64,000 nucleotides of DNA from Prosthecomicrobium sp. N25 (GTDB lineage: Bacteria > Pseudomonadota > Alphaproteobacteria > Rhizobiales > Ancalomicrobiaceae), in contig NZ_JBBCAT010000001.1 of assembly GCF_037203705.1 (NCBI RefSeq), positions 2,329,418 through 2,393,417 on the forward strand, written 5' to 3'. The position numbers and the translations under genes are program-made. Under the pieces are notes generated by a model, which did not search any database, was not told where the DNA came from, and saw only the letters and a program-made list of their open reading frames with translations. Position 1 is the first letter of the stretch. Each line of letters opens with the position of its first letter. Shown in pieces: positions 25,097-33,818 of the stretch.

Positions 25097-26923
25097 ATGT
25101 GCGGTATCGTCGGGATCGTCGGCAACGTGCCGGTCGCGCCTCTGCTGGTCGACGCGCTGAAGCGCCTCGAGTACCGCGGCTACGATTCCGCCGGGGTCGC
25201 CACGCTCGAGACGGGCGGCGTCCTCGCCCGACGTCGGGCGGAAGGCAAGCTTCGCAACCTCGAGGCCAAACTCGCCGCCTCGCCGCTCGGGGGCCTGATC
25301 GGCATCGGCCATACCCGCTGGGCCACCCACGGCGCCCCGACCGAGGCGAACGCCCACCCGCACGCCACCGACAAGGTCGCGGTCGTCCACAACGGCATCA
25401 TCGAGAACTTCCACCAGCTCAAGGACGAGCTGAAGGCCAAGGGCCGCGTCTTCGCCTCCGATACCGACACCGAGGTCATCGCCCACCTGGTCACGGTCGA
25501 GCTGGAGCGCGGCCTTTCGCCCGTCGACGCGGTCGGGGGCGTGCTGAAACGCCTGACCGGCGCCTTCGCGCTCGCCTTCCTGTTCCCCGGCCACGACAAC
25601 CTGCTGATCGGTGCCCGCCGCGGCTCCCCCCTCGCCGTCGGCCACGGCCAGGGCGAGATGTATCTCGGCTCCGACGCCATCGCGCTCGCCCCCTTCACCG
25701 ACCAGGTCACCTACCTGGAAGAGGGCGACTGGGTGGTCGTCACCCGGCAGGGCGCCACCATCCGCGACGAGAACGACACGGTCGTGCAGCGGCCCATGGT
25801 GGTCTCCGCCGCCACGGCCTTCATGGTCGACCGCGGCAACTACCGCCACTTCATGGCCAAGGAGATCCACGAGCAGCCCGACGTGATGGGCCGCACGCTC
25901 GGCCAGTATCTCGACTTCGGCACCGGCCGCACCCGCCTGCCGGCGCTGCCCTTCGACTGGGCGCGCCTCGACGGCATCACCATGTCGGCCTGCGGCACGG
26001 CCTTCTACGCCGGCCTCGTCGCCAAGTACTGGTTCGAGCGCTTCGCCCGCCTGCCGGTCGACATAGACATCGCCTCGGAGTTCCGCTACCGCGAGACCCC
26101 GATGAAGCGCGGCGGCCTGGCGCTGTTCATCTCCCAGTCCGGCGAGACGGCCGACACCCTGGCGTCCCTGCGCTACTGCCGCGCCCAGGGCCAGCACATC
26201 GCTGCCGTCGTGAACGTCACGACCTCGACGATCGCCCGCGAATCCGACGTGGTGTTCCCGACCCTCGCCGGGCCCGAGATCGGCGTCGCCTCCACCAAGG
26301 CCTTCACGTGCCAACTCGCCACACTCTGCGCGCTGGCCGTCGCCGCCGGCCGGGCGCGCGGGGTGCTCTCCGATGCCGACGAGGCGAAGCTCGTCCAGGC
26401 CCTCGCCGAGGTGCCGCGCCTCGCCGCCCAGGCCCTGCGCCTGGAGGTGCAGATCGAAAGGCTCGCCCGCCGGATCTCCAAGTCCCAGGACGTCCTCTAT
26501 CTCGGCCGCGGGACGAGCTATCCGCTCGCGCTCGAAGGGGCCCTGAAGCTCAAGGAGATCTCCTACATCCACGCCGAGGGCTACGCGGCCGGCGAACTGA
26601 AGCACGGCCCGATCGCCCTCATCGACGAGAAGATGCCCGTCGTCGTGATCGCCCCCCACGACCGGATCTTCGAGAAGACCGTGTCCAACATGCAGGAGGT
26701 CGCCGCCCGCGGCGGCCGCATCATCCTGATGACAGACCCGAAGGGCGCCGCGGAGGCGACCATCTCGGCGGTCGAGACGATCGTGCTGCCCGAGATGCCC
26801 GCGACCGTCACGCCGATGATCTACGCCATCCCGATCCAGCTCCTCGCCTACCACGCCGCCGTCCTGATGGGCACGGACGTCGACCAGCCGCGCAACCTCG
26901 CCAAGTCGGTGACGGTGGAATAG
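25097..26923 (+). CDS. glmS: Glutamine-fructose-6-phosphate aminotransferase (isomerizing)
   Basis: This 608-aa enzyme starts MCGIVGIVG, so the glutaminase nucleophile is Cys2; GGAGG lies upstream. The N-terminal class II glutamine amidotransferase domain (IGHTRWATHGAPTEANAHPH) is followed by two SIS domains (SACGTAFYAG, SQSGETADTLASLR, RGTSYPLALEGALKLKE) and ends in the typical PRNLAKSVTVE. It makes glucosamine-6-phosphate for peptidoglycan and LPS. The glmU gene, often upstream in related genomes, is not here. A DUF502 gene follows, which is the usual arrangement in Hyphomicrobiales. No glmS ribozyme is seen. Confidence 0.97.
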   Translation: MCGIVGIVGNVPVAPLLVDALKRLEYRGYDSAGVATLETGGVLARRRAEGKLRNLEAKLAASPLGGLIGIGHTRWATHGAPTEANAHPHATDKVAVVHNGIIENFHQLKDELKAKGRVFASDTDTEVIAHLVTVELERGLSPVDAVGGVLKRLTGAFALAFLFPGHDNLLIGARRGSPLAVGHGQGEMYLGSDAIALAPFTDQVTYLEEGDWVVVTRQGATIRDENDTVVQRPMVVSAATAFMVDRGNYRHFMAKEIHEQPDVMGRTLGQYLDFGTGRTRLPALPFDWARLDGITMSACGTAFYAGLVAKYWFERFARLPVDIDIASEFRYRETPMKRGGLALFISQSGETADTLASLRYCRAQGQHIAAVVNVTTSTIARESDVVFPTLAGPEIGVASTKAFTCQLATLCALAVAAGRARGVLSDADEAKLVQALAEVPRLAAQALRLEVQIERLARRISKSQDVLYLGRGTSYPLALEGALKLKEISYIHAEGYAAGELKHGPIALIDEKMPVVVIAPHDRIFEKTVSNMQEVAARGGRIILMTDPKGAAEATISAVETIVLPEMPATVTPMIYAIPIQLLAYHAAVLMGTDVDQPRNLAKSVTVE

Positions 26924-27057
26924 CAGAATCCTCGGCAGACGCGCCGAGCCGGGCGTCCGCGCTTCCTCTCTATGCGGACGCCGTTCGACGCCCCATCTTT
27001 TGCAGCGCGAGCAAGGTCGCTAGCATGACGGGCCGGAGCCGGGGACGGGAAGCGCGC

Positions 27058-27747
27058 ATGGTTGAGGACCACCAGCGGCCGAGCGCGATGGCGCAGCTGC
27101 GCAACAACTTCGTGACCGGGATCGTCGTCATCGGCCCGCTCGCGATCACCATCTTCCTGGCGCGCTGGTTTCTGGAATGGGTCGACTCCACGGTCAAGCC
27201 GCTGATCCCGGCCGCCTGGAACCCGGACAGCTATCTCCCCTTCGCGGTGCCCGGCTTTGGCCTGATGGTCGCGCTCATCGGCATCACCATGCTGGGGGCC
27301 ATGACGGCGAGCCTGATCGGCCGCTCGCTGATCTCCTACGGCGAGCAGCTCGTCGACCGCACCCCCTTCGTCCGGCCCGTCTACAAGACCATCAAGCAGG
27401 TCTTCGAGACGGTCATCTCCAACCGAGCCAACAGCTTCTCCCAGGCCGGCCTGATCGAATGGCCGCGCAAGGGGCTCTGGTCGATCGTCTTCCTGTCCGC
27501 GCCCGCACGCGGCGAGATCGCCGACAAGCTCGGCCCGGACGAGGACTACGTGACGGTGTTCATCCCGACCACCCCGAACCCGACCGGCGGCTACATTATG
27601 TTCGTCCCGCGGCGCGACGTGCGCATCCTCGACATGTCGGTGGAGGACGCCGCCAAGCTCGTCATCTCCGCCGGCCTCGTCATGCCGGAGGAGCGCGCCC
27701 GCCTCACCGAGGCCGGCACCGCGCGCGTGGTCGACCCGGTGCTCTGA
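27058..27747 (+). CDS. DUF502 family membrane protein
   Basis: This 229-aa protein (start at 27058 after GGACGGGA; an ATG at 27025 would add 11 residues) has two N-terminal membrane helices (FVTGIVVIGPLAITIFLARWFLEW and PGFGLMVALIGITMLGAMTASLIG). The DUF502 signature VDRTPFVRPVYKTIKQVFETV follows, with a soluble C-terminal domain (VTVFIPTTPNPTGGYIMFVPRRDV). The family is conserved next to glmS and recG in alphaproteobacteria. Its function is not established. Confidence 0.9.
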   Translation: MVEDHQRPSAMAQLRNNFVTGIVVIGPLAITIFLARWFLEWVDSTVKPLIPAAWNPDSYLPFAVPGFGLMVALIGITMLGAMTASLIGRSLISYGEQLVDRTPFVRPVYKTIKQVFETVISNRANSFSQAGLIEWPRKGLWSIVFLSAPARGEIADKLGPDEDYVTVFIPTTPNPTGGYIMFVPRRDVRILDMSVEDAAKLVISAGLVMPEERARLTEAGTARVVDPVL

Positions 27748-27825
27748 GGTCCGCCCGCGTTTGCCTGCCCGCCTCCTCCCTGCTAGAGCCCTCGCCCGAC
27801 CTCCCGAGCCCCGACGAGCCGCGCG

Positions 27826-28497
27826 ATGCCCCGTCTGAACGACCGCCCCCTCCGGGCCCTGCTCGTCGACCTCGACGGCACCCTGACCGACCCCTTCGAC
27901 GGGATCACCCGGTCGCTGCGCCATGCCATGCAGGCGCTCGACCGCCCGCTGCCCGAGGCCGAGGACCTCTCCTGGGCGATCGGCCCTCCGCTCCTTGAGA
28001 ACATGCGCCGGCTGATGCCCGAGGCCGACGAGGCGACCCTCTGGGCCGGGGTCGCCGCCTATCGCGAGCGGTACGGCCGGATCGGCAAGCTGGAGAACGC
28101 CGTCTACGCCGGCATCCCCGAGGCGCTGGACGCGCTGCGCGCAGCCGGGCTGGCCCTCCACCTCGCCACCTCGAAGCTCGAGCCGCACGCTCGGGACATC
28201 CTGGAGCACTTCGGCCTCGCCCCCCGCTTCGCCTCCGTGCACGGCTCCAAGCCGGACGGCAGCCACGCCGTGAAGGCGGAGCTCATCGCCCACATCCTGG
28301 AGGCCGAGGGGCTCGACGCCGGCGCCGTCGCCATGTTGGGCGACCGCAAGCACGATGTCATCGGGGCGGGCCGCCATGGCATCCCGACCATTGGCGTCGC
28401 CTGGGGCTATGGCGGTCCTGCGGAACTCGCGGAGGCCGGAGCGGCTCTGATCGTCGACGACCCGGCGGCCCTGGTCGCCGCGCTCGTCGCCCCCTGA
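27826..28497 (+). CDS. HAD-superfamily hydrolase (phosphoglycolate phosphatase-like)
   Basis: This 223-aa HAD phosphatase has motif I LVDLDGTLTD (nucleophile D15, acid/base D17), motif II in LATSKLEPHARDIL, motif III lysine in SHAVKAELIAHIL and motif IV LGDRKHDVIGAGRHG. The helical cap between motifs I and II makes it subfamily IA, like Gph and 5'-nucleotidases of the YjjG group. The substrate is unknown; phosphoglycolate or a nucleotide are the common ones. It lies 78 nt downstream of the DUF502 gene and converges with the response regulator. Confidence 0.9.
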   Translation: MPRLNDRPLRALLVDLDGTLTDPFDGITRSLRHAMQALDRPLPEAEDLSWAIGPPLLENMRRLMPEADEATLWAGVAAYRERYGRIGKLENAVYAGIPEALDALRAAGLALHLATSKLEPHARDILEHFGLAPRFASVHGSKPDGSHAVKAELIAHILEAEGLDAGAVAMLGDRKHDVIGAGRHGIPTIGVAWGYGGPAELAEAGAALIVDDPAALVAALVAP

Positions 28498-28519
28498 GGG
28501 CGCCGGACCGGGCGGCGGG

Positions 28520-29326
28520 TCAGAGGTAGAACGGCTCCGGCACGCCCCGCAGCCTTCGGATGCAGGCGTCGAGCGCATCCGGGAAGAAGGGCTTTTTCAG
28601 GTAGCCGTCGCGTCCCACGGCCGCCGACCGCCTTTCGATGGTCGTCTCGTCCTCGCTCGACACGATGATGACCTTCGTGTCGGGAGAGATGCCACGGATG
28701 CGTCTCAGCGTGGCGGTTCCGTCCAGGCCGGGCATGTTCAGGTCCAGCACGACGATGTCGAACCGGGACTTGTTGAATTGCGCCAGCGCGAATTGCCCGT
28801 TGCTCGCCTCGCGCGACTCGTTCGGGAATGCGCTACGCGACAGGACCTTGAGGATCACCTTCCGGGTCGCCGCCGAATCGTCGACGACCAGGACCCGGAT
28901 CGGCTTGCCCAGGACGGACTGCACCTCCATGAGACGGCCGAGGTCATCCGCCCGGATCGGACCCGACACGATGTCGTAGCCCCTGAGTGCCCTCAGGACC
29001 TCGACGTCACGGGCTCCGGGCGCACGGCATAGGCCGACCAGGACGCCGCTCGGGTCCTCGGCCCTGAGTGCGGCCACCGGGTCGAGGTTGCCGAGCGAGG
29101 TGTCGACCATGATCATGTCGAAGCTCTCGCGAGCGATCGCCTCGGCGAGCATTCTGGAGTCCCGGGCCTCGACCAACTGCAGCGGCCGCCCCCGGCGCCG
29201 TCCATACTCGGTCAAGGCGCCTCTGACGTCGGCGGCTTCGCTCGGGTCGGCGACGAGGACACTCAAGGTCAAGGGCCGGACCCATGGACCGTCGCCTAAG
29301 CCTCGCGCTTTTTGACTTGGTTCCAT
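28520..29326 (-). CDS. Response regulator with two receiver domains, no output domain
   Basis: From the ATG at 29326 (one at 29338 is also possible) the product is 268 aa. Residues 20-135 form a degenerate receiver: D75 is at the phospho-acceptor position (MIMVDTSLGNLD) but the conserved lysine is missing (IVSGPIRADD). Residues 142-265 form a full receiver with D149/D150, acceptor D195 (IVVLDLNMPGLDG), a serine switch residue (VIIVSSED) and the lysine in YLKKPF. There is no DNA-binding or enzymatic domain. This architecture is found in chemotaxis and phosphorelay proteins. No kinase gene adjoins. An unusually AT-rich region lies directly upstream. Confidence 0.87.
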   Translation of the reverse strand: MEPSQKARGLGDGPWVRPLTLSVLVADPSEAADVRGALTEYGRRRGRPLQLVEARDSRMLAEAIARESFDMIMVDTSLGNLDPVAALRAEDPSGVLVGLCRAPGARDVEVLRALRGYDIVSGPIRADDLGRLMEVQSVLGKPIRVLVVDDSAATRKVILKVLSRSAFPNESREASNGQFALAQFNKSRFDIVVLDLNMPGLDGTATLRRIRGISPDTKVIIVSSEDETTIERRSAAVGRDGYLKKPFFPDALDACIRRLRGVPEPFYL

Positions 29327-29337
29327 GCGCAAGTTCA

Positions 29338-29466
29338 TTCGATGAGAGATTGTGAAATATACTAACATGAATGAATAAAAGAACAGGGTATTGCGAATGA
29401 CAGCAAGATCTATTCGAGGAAAACCGATATGTGAATACGTAAATGCAAACATTGTATGGAGGATGC
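29338..29466. other. AT-rich divergent intergenic region
   Basis: About 130 bp between the divergently transcribed response regulator and acylphosphatase genes is strikingly AT-rich (runs such as GAATGAATAAAAG and GTGAATACGTAAATG) within a genome near 70 percent GC. It probably holds both promoters. No clear consensus promoter pair was identified. Confidence 0.7.
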
Positions 29467-29766
29467 ATGAAATCCGGGAAGCATGAGATGGCAGCATCGA
29501 GGCGTGTCGTCGTGGTCGGACGCGTCCAGGGCGTGGGGTACAGGGAATGGACCCGCAGGACAGCATCTCGGCTCGGCGTTTCGGGCTGGGTGCGGAACCG
29601 CCGGGACGGCAGTGTCGAGGCTCTCCTCTCCGGGGAGGCGTCCGCCATCGAACGGATGCTGGAGGCGATGCGCGCGGGCCCGCCCGCGGCCTGCGTCGAC
29701 GGCCTGACGTCCGAGCCCTCGGACGGCGACGGCCGGATCGGCTTCGACATCCTGCCGACCCATTGA
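29467..29766 (+). CDS. acyP: Acylphosphatase
   Basis: The ATG at 29467 is chosen because GGAGG lies four bases upstream; starts at 29443 and 29488 are also in frame. The 99-aa product has the acylphosphatase signature VVVVGRVQGVGYREWTRR, with the active-site arginine, and GVSGWVRNRRDGSVEALLSG, with the catalytic asparagine. It hydrolyses acyl phosphates such as 1,3-bisphosphoglycerate. It is divergent from the response regulator gene and converges with lipB nine bases away. Confidence 0.93.
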   Translation: MKSGKHEMAASRRVVVVGRVQGVGYREWTRRTASRLGVSGWVRNRRDGSVEALLSGEASAIERMLEAMRAGPPAACVDGLTSEPSDGDGRIGFDILPTH

Positions 29767-29775
29767 GCCAGGCGT

Positions 29776-30519
29776 TCAGCGCGCCGTCGGGCCGAAGAGG
29801 AGCTCGAACTCCTCGCGCAGGATCATGTCCACCTCGGGCATCGAGACCGGAATGCCGAGGTCGGCGAGGCTGGTCACGCCGTAGCCCCGGATCCCGCAGG
29901 GCACGATGCCCGAGAAATGCTCCAGGTCCGGATCGACGTTCAGGCTGATGCCGTGGAAGGTGACCCACTTGCGGATCCGGATCCCGATCGCCGCGATCTT
30001 GTCCTCCGCGGCCACGCCCGGGGCGATCTCCGCCTTGTCCGGCCGCGGCACCCAGACCCCGACGCGGTCCTCCCGCCGGAAGCCCCGGACGTGGAACCGC
30101 CACAGGACCGCGATGATCCACGCCTCCAGGGTGGCGACGTAGAGGCGGACGTCCTGCCGCCGTCGCCGGAGGTCCAGCATCACGTAGGCCACCCGCTGGC
30201 CGGGCCCGTGATAGGTGAACTCGCCCCCGCGTCCGGTCCGGTGGACGGGGAAGCGCCCCGGGGTGACGAGGTCCTCCTCGCGCGCGCTGGTGCCGGCGGT
30301 GTAGAGGGGCGGGTGCTCGAGGAGCCACACCTGTTCCGGCGCGCCGTCCGCGATGGCTTGCGCGCTGCGCTCCATCTCCGCCGTGGCGTCCTCATACGCG
30401 ACCGGCCCGTCGCTGACCCGCCAGGCGACCGGCGCGCCCGGGACGGACGGATGGAGCCCCGGCGTCGTCAGGCCCGTGCCGCGGACGGGCAGGGGGCTCG
30501 CTGCGGTCTCGTTTACCAT
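29776..30519 (-). CDS. lipB: Lipoyl(octanoyl) transferase
   Basis: This 247-aa enzyme transfers octanoate from acyl carrier protein to lipoyl domains of 2-oxoacid dehydrogenases. It shows the LipB signature [22 protein letters not shown], the lysine region [22 protein letters not shown] and the active-site cysteine in [15 protein letters not shown]. The length is normal for alphaproteobacteria. It is divergent from the FliN-like gene, whose start is 92 nt away. Confidence 0.96.
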   Translation of the reverse strand: MVNETAASPLPVRGTGLTTPGLHPSVPGAPVAWRVSDGPVAYEDATAEMERSAQAIADGAPEQVWLLEHPPLYTAGTSAREEDLVTPGRFPVHRTGRGGEFTYHGPGQRVAYVMLDLRRRRQDVRLYVATLEAWIIAVLWRFHVRGFRREDRVGVWVPRPDKAEIAPGVAAEDKIAAIGIRIRKWVTFHGISLNVDPDLEHFSGIVPCGIRGYGVTSLADLGIPVSMPEVDMILREEFELLFGPTAR

Positions 30520-30610
30520 TCGCTAACCATGCCGCTGCAAGGTCGTGGACATCGGACCCGGCCCGGGCTCGCGGCCGCGGCCCCCGGACGGGCAGCGCAG
30601 GGAACACGAG

Positions 30611-30877
30611 ATGACGCCTTTCGACAATATCTCCATCGACATCTCGGTGCAGCTCGGCACGACCCTGATCCCGATCCACCAGCTCCTGCGCATGGGCCGC
30701 GGTGCGGTGATCGAGCTCGATGCCACCGAGCACGAGGAGGTGCAGATTCTGGCCAACAACGTGCCGGTCGCCACGGGCCAGGTGGTGCTGAAGGGCGACC
30801 GCATCGGCGTGTCGATCACCGAGGTCCTGTTCCGCTCGCCCACCATGCGCCCCAAGGAAACCGTGCGCCGGCTGTGA
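30611..30877 (+). CDS. Orphan FliN-like (SpoA domain) protein
   Basis: This 88-aa protein consists of a single SpoA/FliN C-terminal domain: DISVQLGTTLIPIHQLLRMGRGAVIELDATEHEEVQILANNVPVATGQVVLKGDRIGVSITEVL in outline. FliN forms the switch ring of the flagellar motor with FliG and FliM. No other flagellar gene is within the window, so this is either a detached motor component, as happens in some Hyphomicrobiales, or a paralogue with another role. It lies between lipB and tRNA-Leu. I leave the symbol blank because of the missing context. Confidence 0.85.
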   Translation: MTPFDNISIDISVQLGTTLIPIHQLLRMGRGAVIELDATEHEEVQILANNVPVATGQVVLKGDRIGVSITEVLFRSPTMRPKETVRRL

Positions 30878-30974
30878 ACTCCCGGCCCCGGGCATACTTA
30901 GGGCTTGCCCCCGGGAATCCCATTTGTTAGAGAGGCGCCACCTCGGGGCCGCCCGGCTCCAACGAGGTGCACGA

Positions 30975-31059
30975 GCGGTCGTGGCGGAATTGGTAGACGC
31001 GCTAGCTTGAGGTGCTAGTGGGTAACACCGTGGAGGTTCGAGTCCTCTCGACCGCACCA
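30975..31059 (+). tRNA. tRNA-Leu(GAG)
   Basis: The 85-nt gene has acceptor GCGGUCG/CGACCGC, a class II long variable arm, and an anticodon stem CUAGC/GCUAG around UUGAGGU with anticodon GAG. The T-arm is GGAGG/CCUCU-type with GUUCGAGU, and CCA is encoded. Confidence 0.96.
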
Positions 31060-31189
31060 TTCCTCCCTCGCCCCGGGGCCCTGGCCCGACGGGACGGGTG
31101 GCGGAAGCCCGAGGCGGCAGCCGGCCCGTGAGCGCCGAGGTACGCGCCTTCCGACGAGACCCCCGATAGAGAGTGGTTCGAACGGAAGC

Positions 31190-32023
31190 TTAGCCCGCCT
31201 TGTGCGGAGCGGGCACGATGTGCACGACCTTGTAGCCGCGCTCCTTGAGCGCGCGCAGGAGCGGCGCGACCATGCCGGCCGTGTGGGCATGCGTGTCGTG
31301 CAGCAGCAGGATGCCCCCGCCGCGCTTGTCGAGCCGCCCCAGAACCTGGGCGAGCAGGGCCGAGGACGTGGTCGGGTTCCAGTCGGAGCCCCACAGGTCG
31401 GCGCCGAACACCCCAACGTCCATGCCCTTCAGCCAATCGGAAAGGGCCGGCGTGGGCGCGAAGCCGGGGAACCGGAAGAACGGCGTGGCCGGCCGGGCGC
31501 CGCTTCGGCCGAGCAGGATCCGGTCGACCGTCTGCCAGCCCGATTCGATGTCGGCACGGCCCGCCTCGAAGCCGAGCGTCGTCATCACCGGATGCGTCAT
31601 GGAGTGGTGCGCGACCGTATGCCCCGCCGCCTCGATGCGCCGCAACTGATCGGGGTGGCTGGCCGCCTGCCGGCCGACCACGAAGAAGGTCGCCTTCACG
31701 CATTCCGCCTCGAGGGCTGCAAGGACGGCGTCCGTGGTCCTGCCCGCCGGCCCGTCGTCGAAGGTCAGCACGACCTCCTTGGGGCCGAGCGGAAGCGTTC
31801 CGGGATAGCTCTTGGTGCCGACAAACAGGCCGCCCGCCGTGTCGACCGGAAGGGTCCGGGCGGTCCCGAGCGCGTCCTCGCGACAGGTGGCCGCGGAGGC
31901 CGACGGTCCGGCCGATAGCGCCGCCGCGAAGGCGAGGACAGCGAGCGCGGTCGGGGCACCACGAAAAAGGGCTCCCGCACGCGAGAGCCCCGTATGCGTC
32001 GGTCTCACGGCTGCGGTCACCAC
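31190..32023 (-). CDS. Polysaccharide deacetylase family protein (second of tandem pair)
   Basis: This 277-aa protein starts at a GTG that overlaps the end of the preceding paralogue by 7 nt. A signal-like hydrophobic segment (LAVLAFAAALSAGPSASA) leads to a NodB domain with motif 1 LTFDDGPAG (D89, D90), motif 2 HHSMTHP (H140, H144), motif 3 RFPGFAPTP and a terminal LLLHDTHAHT. All metal and catalytic residues of the family appear present. Such enzymes deacetylate N-acetylated glycans in the wall or exopolysaccharide. The direct overlap and clear similarity to the upstream gene indicate tandem duplication. Confidence 0.92.
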   Translation of the reverse strand: MVTAAVRPTHTGLSRAGALFRGAPTALAVLAFAAALSAGPSASAATCREDALGTARTLPVDTAGGLFVGTKSYPGTLPLGPKEVVLTFDDGPAGRTTDAVLAALEAECVKATFFVVGRQAASHPDQLRRIEAAGHTVAHHSMTHPVMTTLGFEAGRADIESGWQTVDRILLGRSGARPATPFFRFPGFAPTPALSDWLKGMDVGVFGADLWGSDWNPTTSSALLAQVLGRLDKRGGGILLLHDTHAHTAGMVAPLLRALKERGYKVVHIVPAPHKAG

Positions 32024-33483
32024 AGGCCGATGGCCGAACCGAAGCCCCGGAAGGCACCGGCCGTGGAGGCGAACCAGCCCTCGTCCGACGGCGCGGACGA
32101 TGTCGGCGCCGCGCTCGTCACCGCCTTGACGGCGTTGGAATCGTAGGCCGGAAGCGGCTCGGAGGTGGTCCTGCCGGTGCGGCCCTGGGCGTTCTCGGCC
32201 AGCTGCCGACCCGCGTCGAAACCCGCCACCGTCCGCTCGGCCACCGGCGCCGCCGTCGGCTGCGGGATGACGCCCGCCACCGAATGCCCCGACAACGCCG
32301 GCGGCTTCTCCTTCGGCACCAGGTGCACGACCTTGTAGCCGCGCGCCTTTAGCTCGCGCAGGAGCTGCGGCATCATGGTCGCGGTCGAATCCTTGGTATC
32401 ATGCAACAGCAGGATGCCCGAGTTGCCGGCCCGATCGAGGTCCTTGAGCGCGAACTCCATCACCTTAGGCGCGTCGTAGCCGCGCACCCAGTCGTTGCCC
32501 GTCGCATCCGCCGCGAACACGCCGATGTTGAGCCCGTTCAGCCACTCGTTGATCGTCCGGGAATTGAAGAGGCCCGGATAGCGGAAGAACGGCGTCGCCG
32601 GCTTGTCCCCGGCCTGCCCGTAAAGAATCGTGTCGACCGTCCGCCAGCCCGACGTGATGTTGTCCTTAGCCCAGTCGAGTGGCCGCTTCACCATGTCCAG
32701 CGGATGCGTCATGGTGTGGTAGCCGATGGTGTGGCCGGCGGCCGCGACGCGGCGCAGCTCTTCCGGATAGGCCTTCGCCATCTGGCCGACGATGAAATAC
32801 GTGGCCTTCACGCATTCCTTCTGGAGGGCTTGCAGCACCCGCTCCGTGTTCCGCGGCACCGGGCCGTCGTCGAAGGTCAGCACGACCTCCTTCGGCTCCA
32901 GCGGCAGCTTGCCGGAGTAGAGCTGGCCGAGATAGAGGCCGTCCTTGGTGTCGACCTCCAGCACGCGCGACACGCCGAGCGCGTCCGGGTTCGTGCAAGC
33001 CTCCGCATAGGGCTTCGAGACATGCTCGTGCACCGGCGGCACCGGCTGTGCCGTCTTGGCCGCGATGGCCGCCGCGAGGCGCGCCGAGGCGGGCACCTTC
33101 TGGGCGGGCGATACGGTCTTGGCTGGCTTCGTGCCGGCGGCCGGCGCCGGGGCACCCGGAGCGGCGGCCTGCCGGACCGGGGCGGGCTTCGCCGGCTTCG
33201 GCTTCTGCGGTGTCGCCGACCCGGTCGTGGCCGGCGCCGTCTGCACCGGAGGCGCGGCCTGGGCGGCCGCGGGCTTCGCCGGCGTGCCGATCGGCTTGGG
33301 CGGGATCGGCGTCTCGGCGGTCGCCTGGCGAACCGGCGCGGCCTGGGGCTGGGCGGGCGCGAGCGACAGCGGGGCCGTCTGCGCGAGCGCGCCGGCACCC
33401 GCGACGCCGGTCGCCACGGCGGCGCCGACCGCGATCCCGAGTGACAGCGAACGCCGCCGGCCCCGTCCCGATGAATGACGCAT
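32017..33483 (-). CDS. Polysaccharide deacetylase with long Pro/Ala-rich N-terminal region
   Basis: The ATG at 33483, after GGGGGAG, gives 488 aa. After an N-terminal membrane or signal segment (LGIAVGAAVATGVAGAGALA) come about 120 residues rich in Pro, Ala and Lys, probably a disordered periplasmic linker. The NodB domain from about residue 195 has LTFDDGPVPRN, HTMTHP, RYPGLFNSR and LLLHDTKDST. An additional C-terminal tail of about 90 residues follows. Its domain ends overlap the start of the shorter paralogue. The pair probably acts together on peptidoglycan or a surface polysaccharide. Confidence 0.92.
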   Translation of the reverse strand: MRHSSGRGRRRSLSLGIAVGAAVATGVAGAGALAQTAPLSLAPAQPQAAPVRQATAETPIPPKPIGTPAKPAAAQAAPPVQTAPATTGSATPQKPKPAKPAPVRQAAAPGAPAPAAGTKPAKTVSPAQKVPASARLAAAIAAKTAQPVPPVHEHVSKPYAEACTNPDALGVSRVLEVDTKDGLYLGQLYSGKLPLEPKEVVLTFDDGPVPRNTERVLQALQKECVKATYFIVGQMAKAYPEELRRVAAAGHTIGYHTMTHPLDMVKRPLDWAKDNITSGWRTVDTILYGQAGDKPATPFFRYPGLFNSRTINEWLNGLNIGVFAADATGNDWVRGYDAPKVMEFALKDLDRAGNSGILLLHDTKDSTATMMPQLLRELKARGYKVVHLVPKEKPPALSGHSVAGVIPQPTAAPVAERTVAGFDAGRQLAENAQGRTGRTTSEPLPAYDSNAVKAVTSAAPTSSAPSDEGWFASTAGAFRGFGSAIGLW

Positions 33484-33818
33484 ACGCTGCTCCCCCGCCG
33501 GGACCCCCCGGCCTCCAGCCTCGACGCACGGCCTCTTCCGTGCCGTCAAGACCCAGTCATCATGGACTGCTCTTCTACCGGAATCTTGTCGATTCTGCGA
33601 TAGAGGAGCGCTGAGCTTCCATTAACCACAATAGGCGTCCAATCCTGACCGCGCGGTTAACGGCGGTCCAGGCGCGATCAGGAGGTTCACCGGAATTGCG
33701 GCCGATTGTGCTTTTTTCTCCACGCGATACCGGATAGACCTCGTGCGGGTCCGAGGCGCGCCGCTCCGGCCCGTCCCGCCCATCGCGAAACCCGGTTCCT
33801 TCCCGAGGCGAGGCCCCC
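33484..33818. other. Intergenic region of about 335 bp upstream of mgtE
   Basis: This region separates divergent polysaccharide deacetylase and magnesium transporter genes. It contains the CCTGA/TCAGG arms of a loose inverted repeat near 33640-33685 and a T-run (TGCTTTTTTC) near 33709. I could not fit the known M-box or mgtA/mgtCBR leaders. A regulatory leader for mgtE is possible but not shown. Confidence 0.4.

Noticed and set aside
29467-33818. Prophage or genomic island between the acylphosphatase gene and mgtE
   Set aside because: No integrase, att repeat or phage gene is present; the genes are housekeeping or envelope types.
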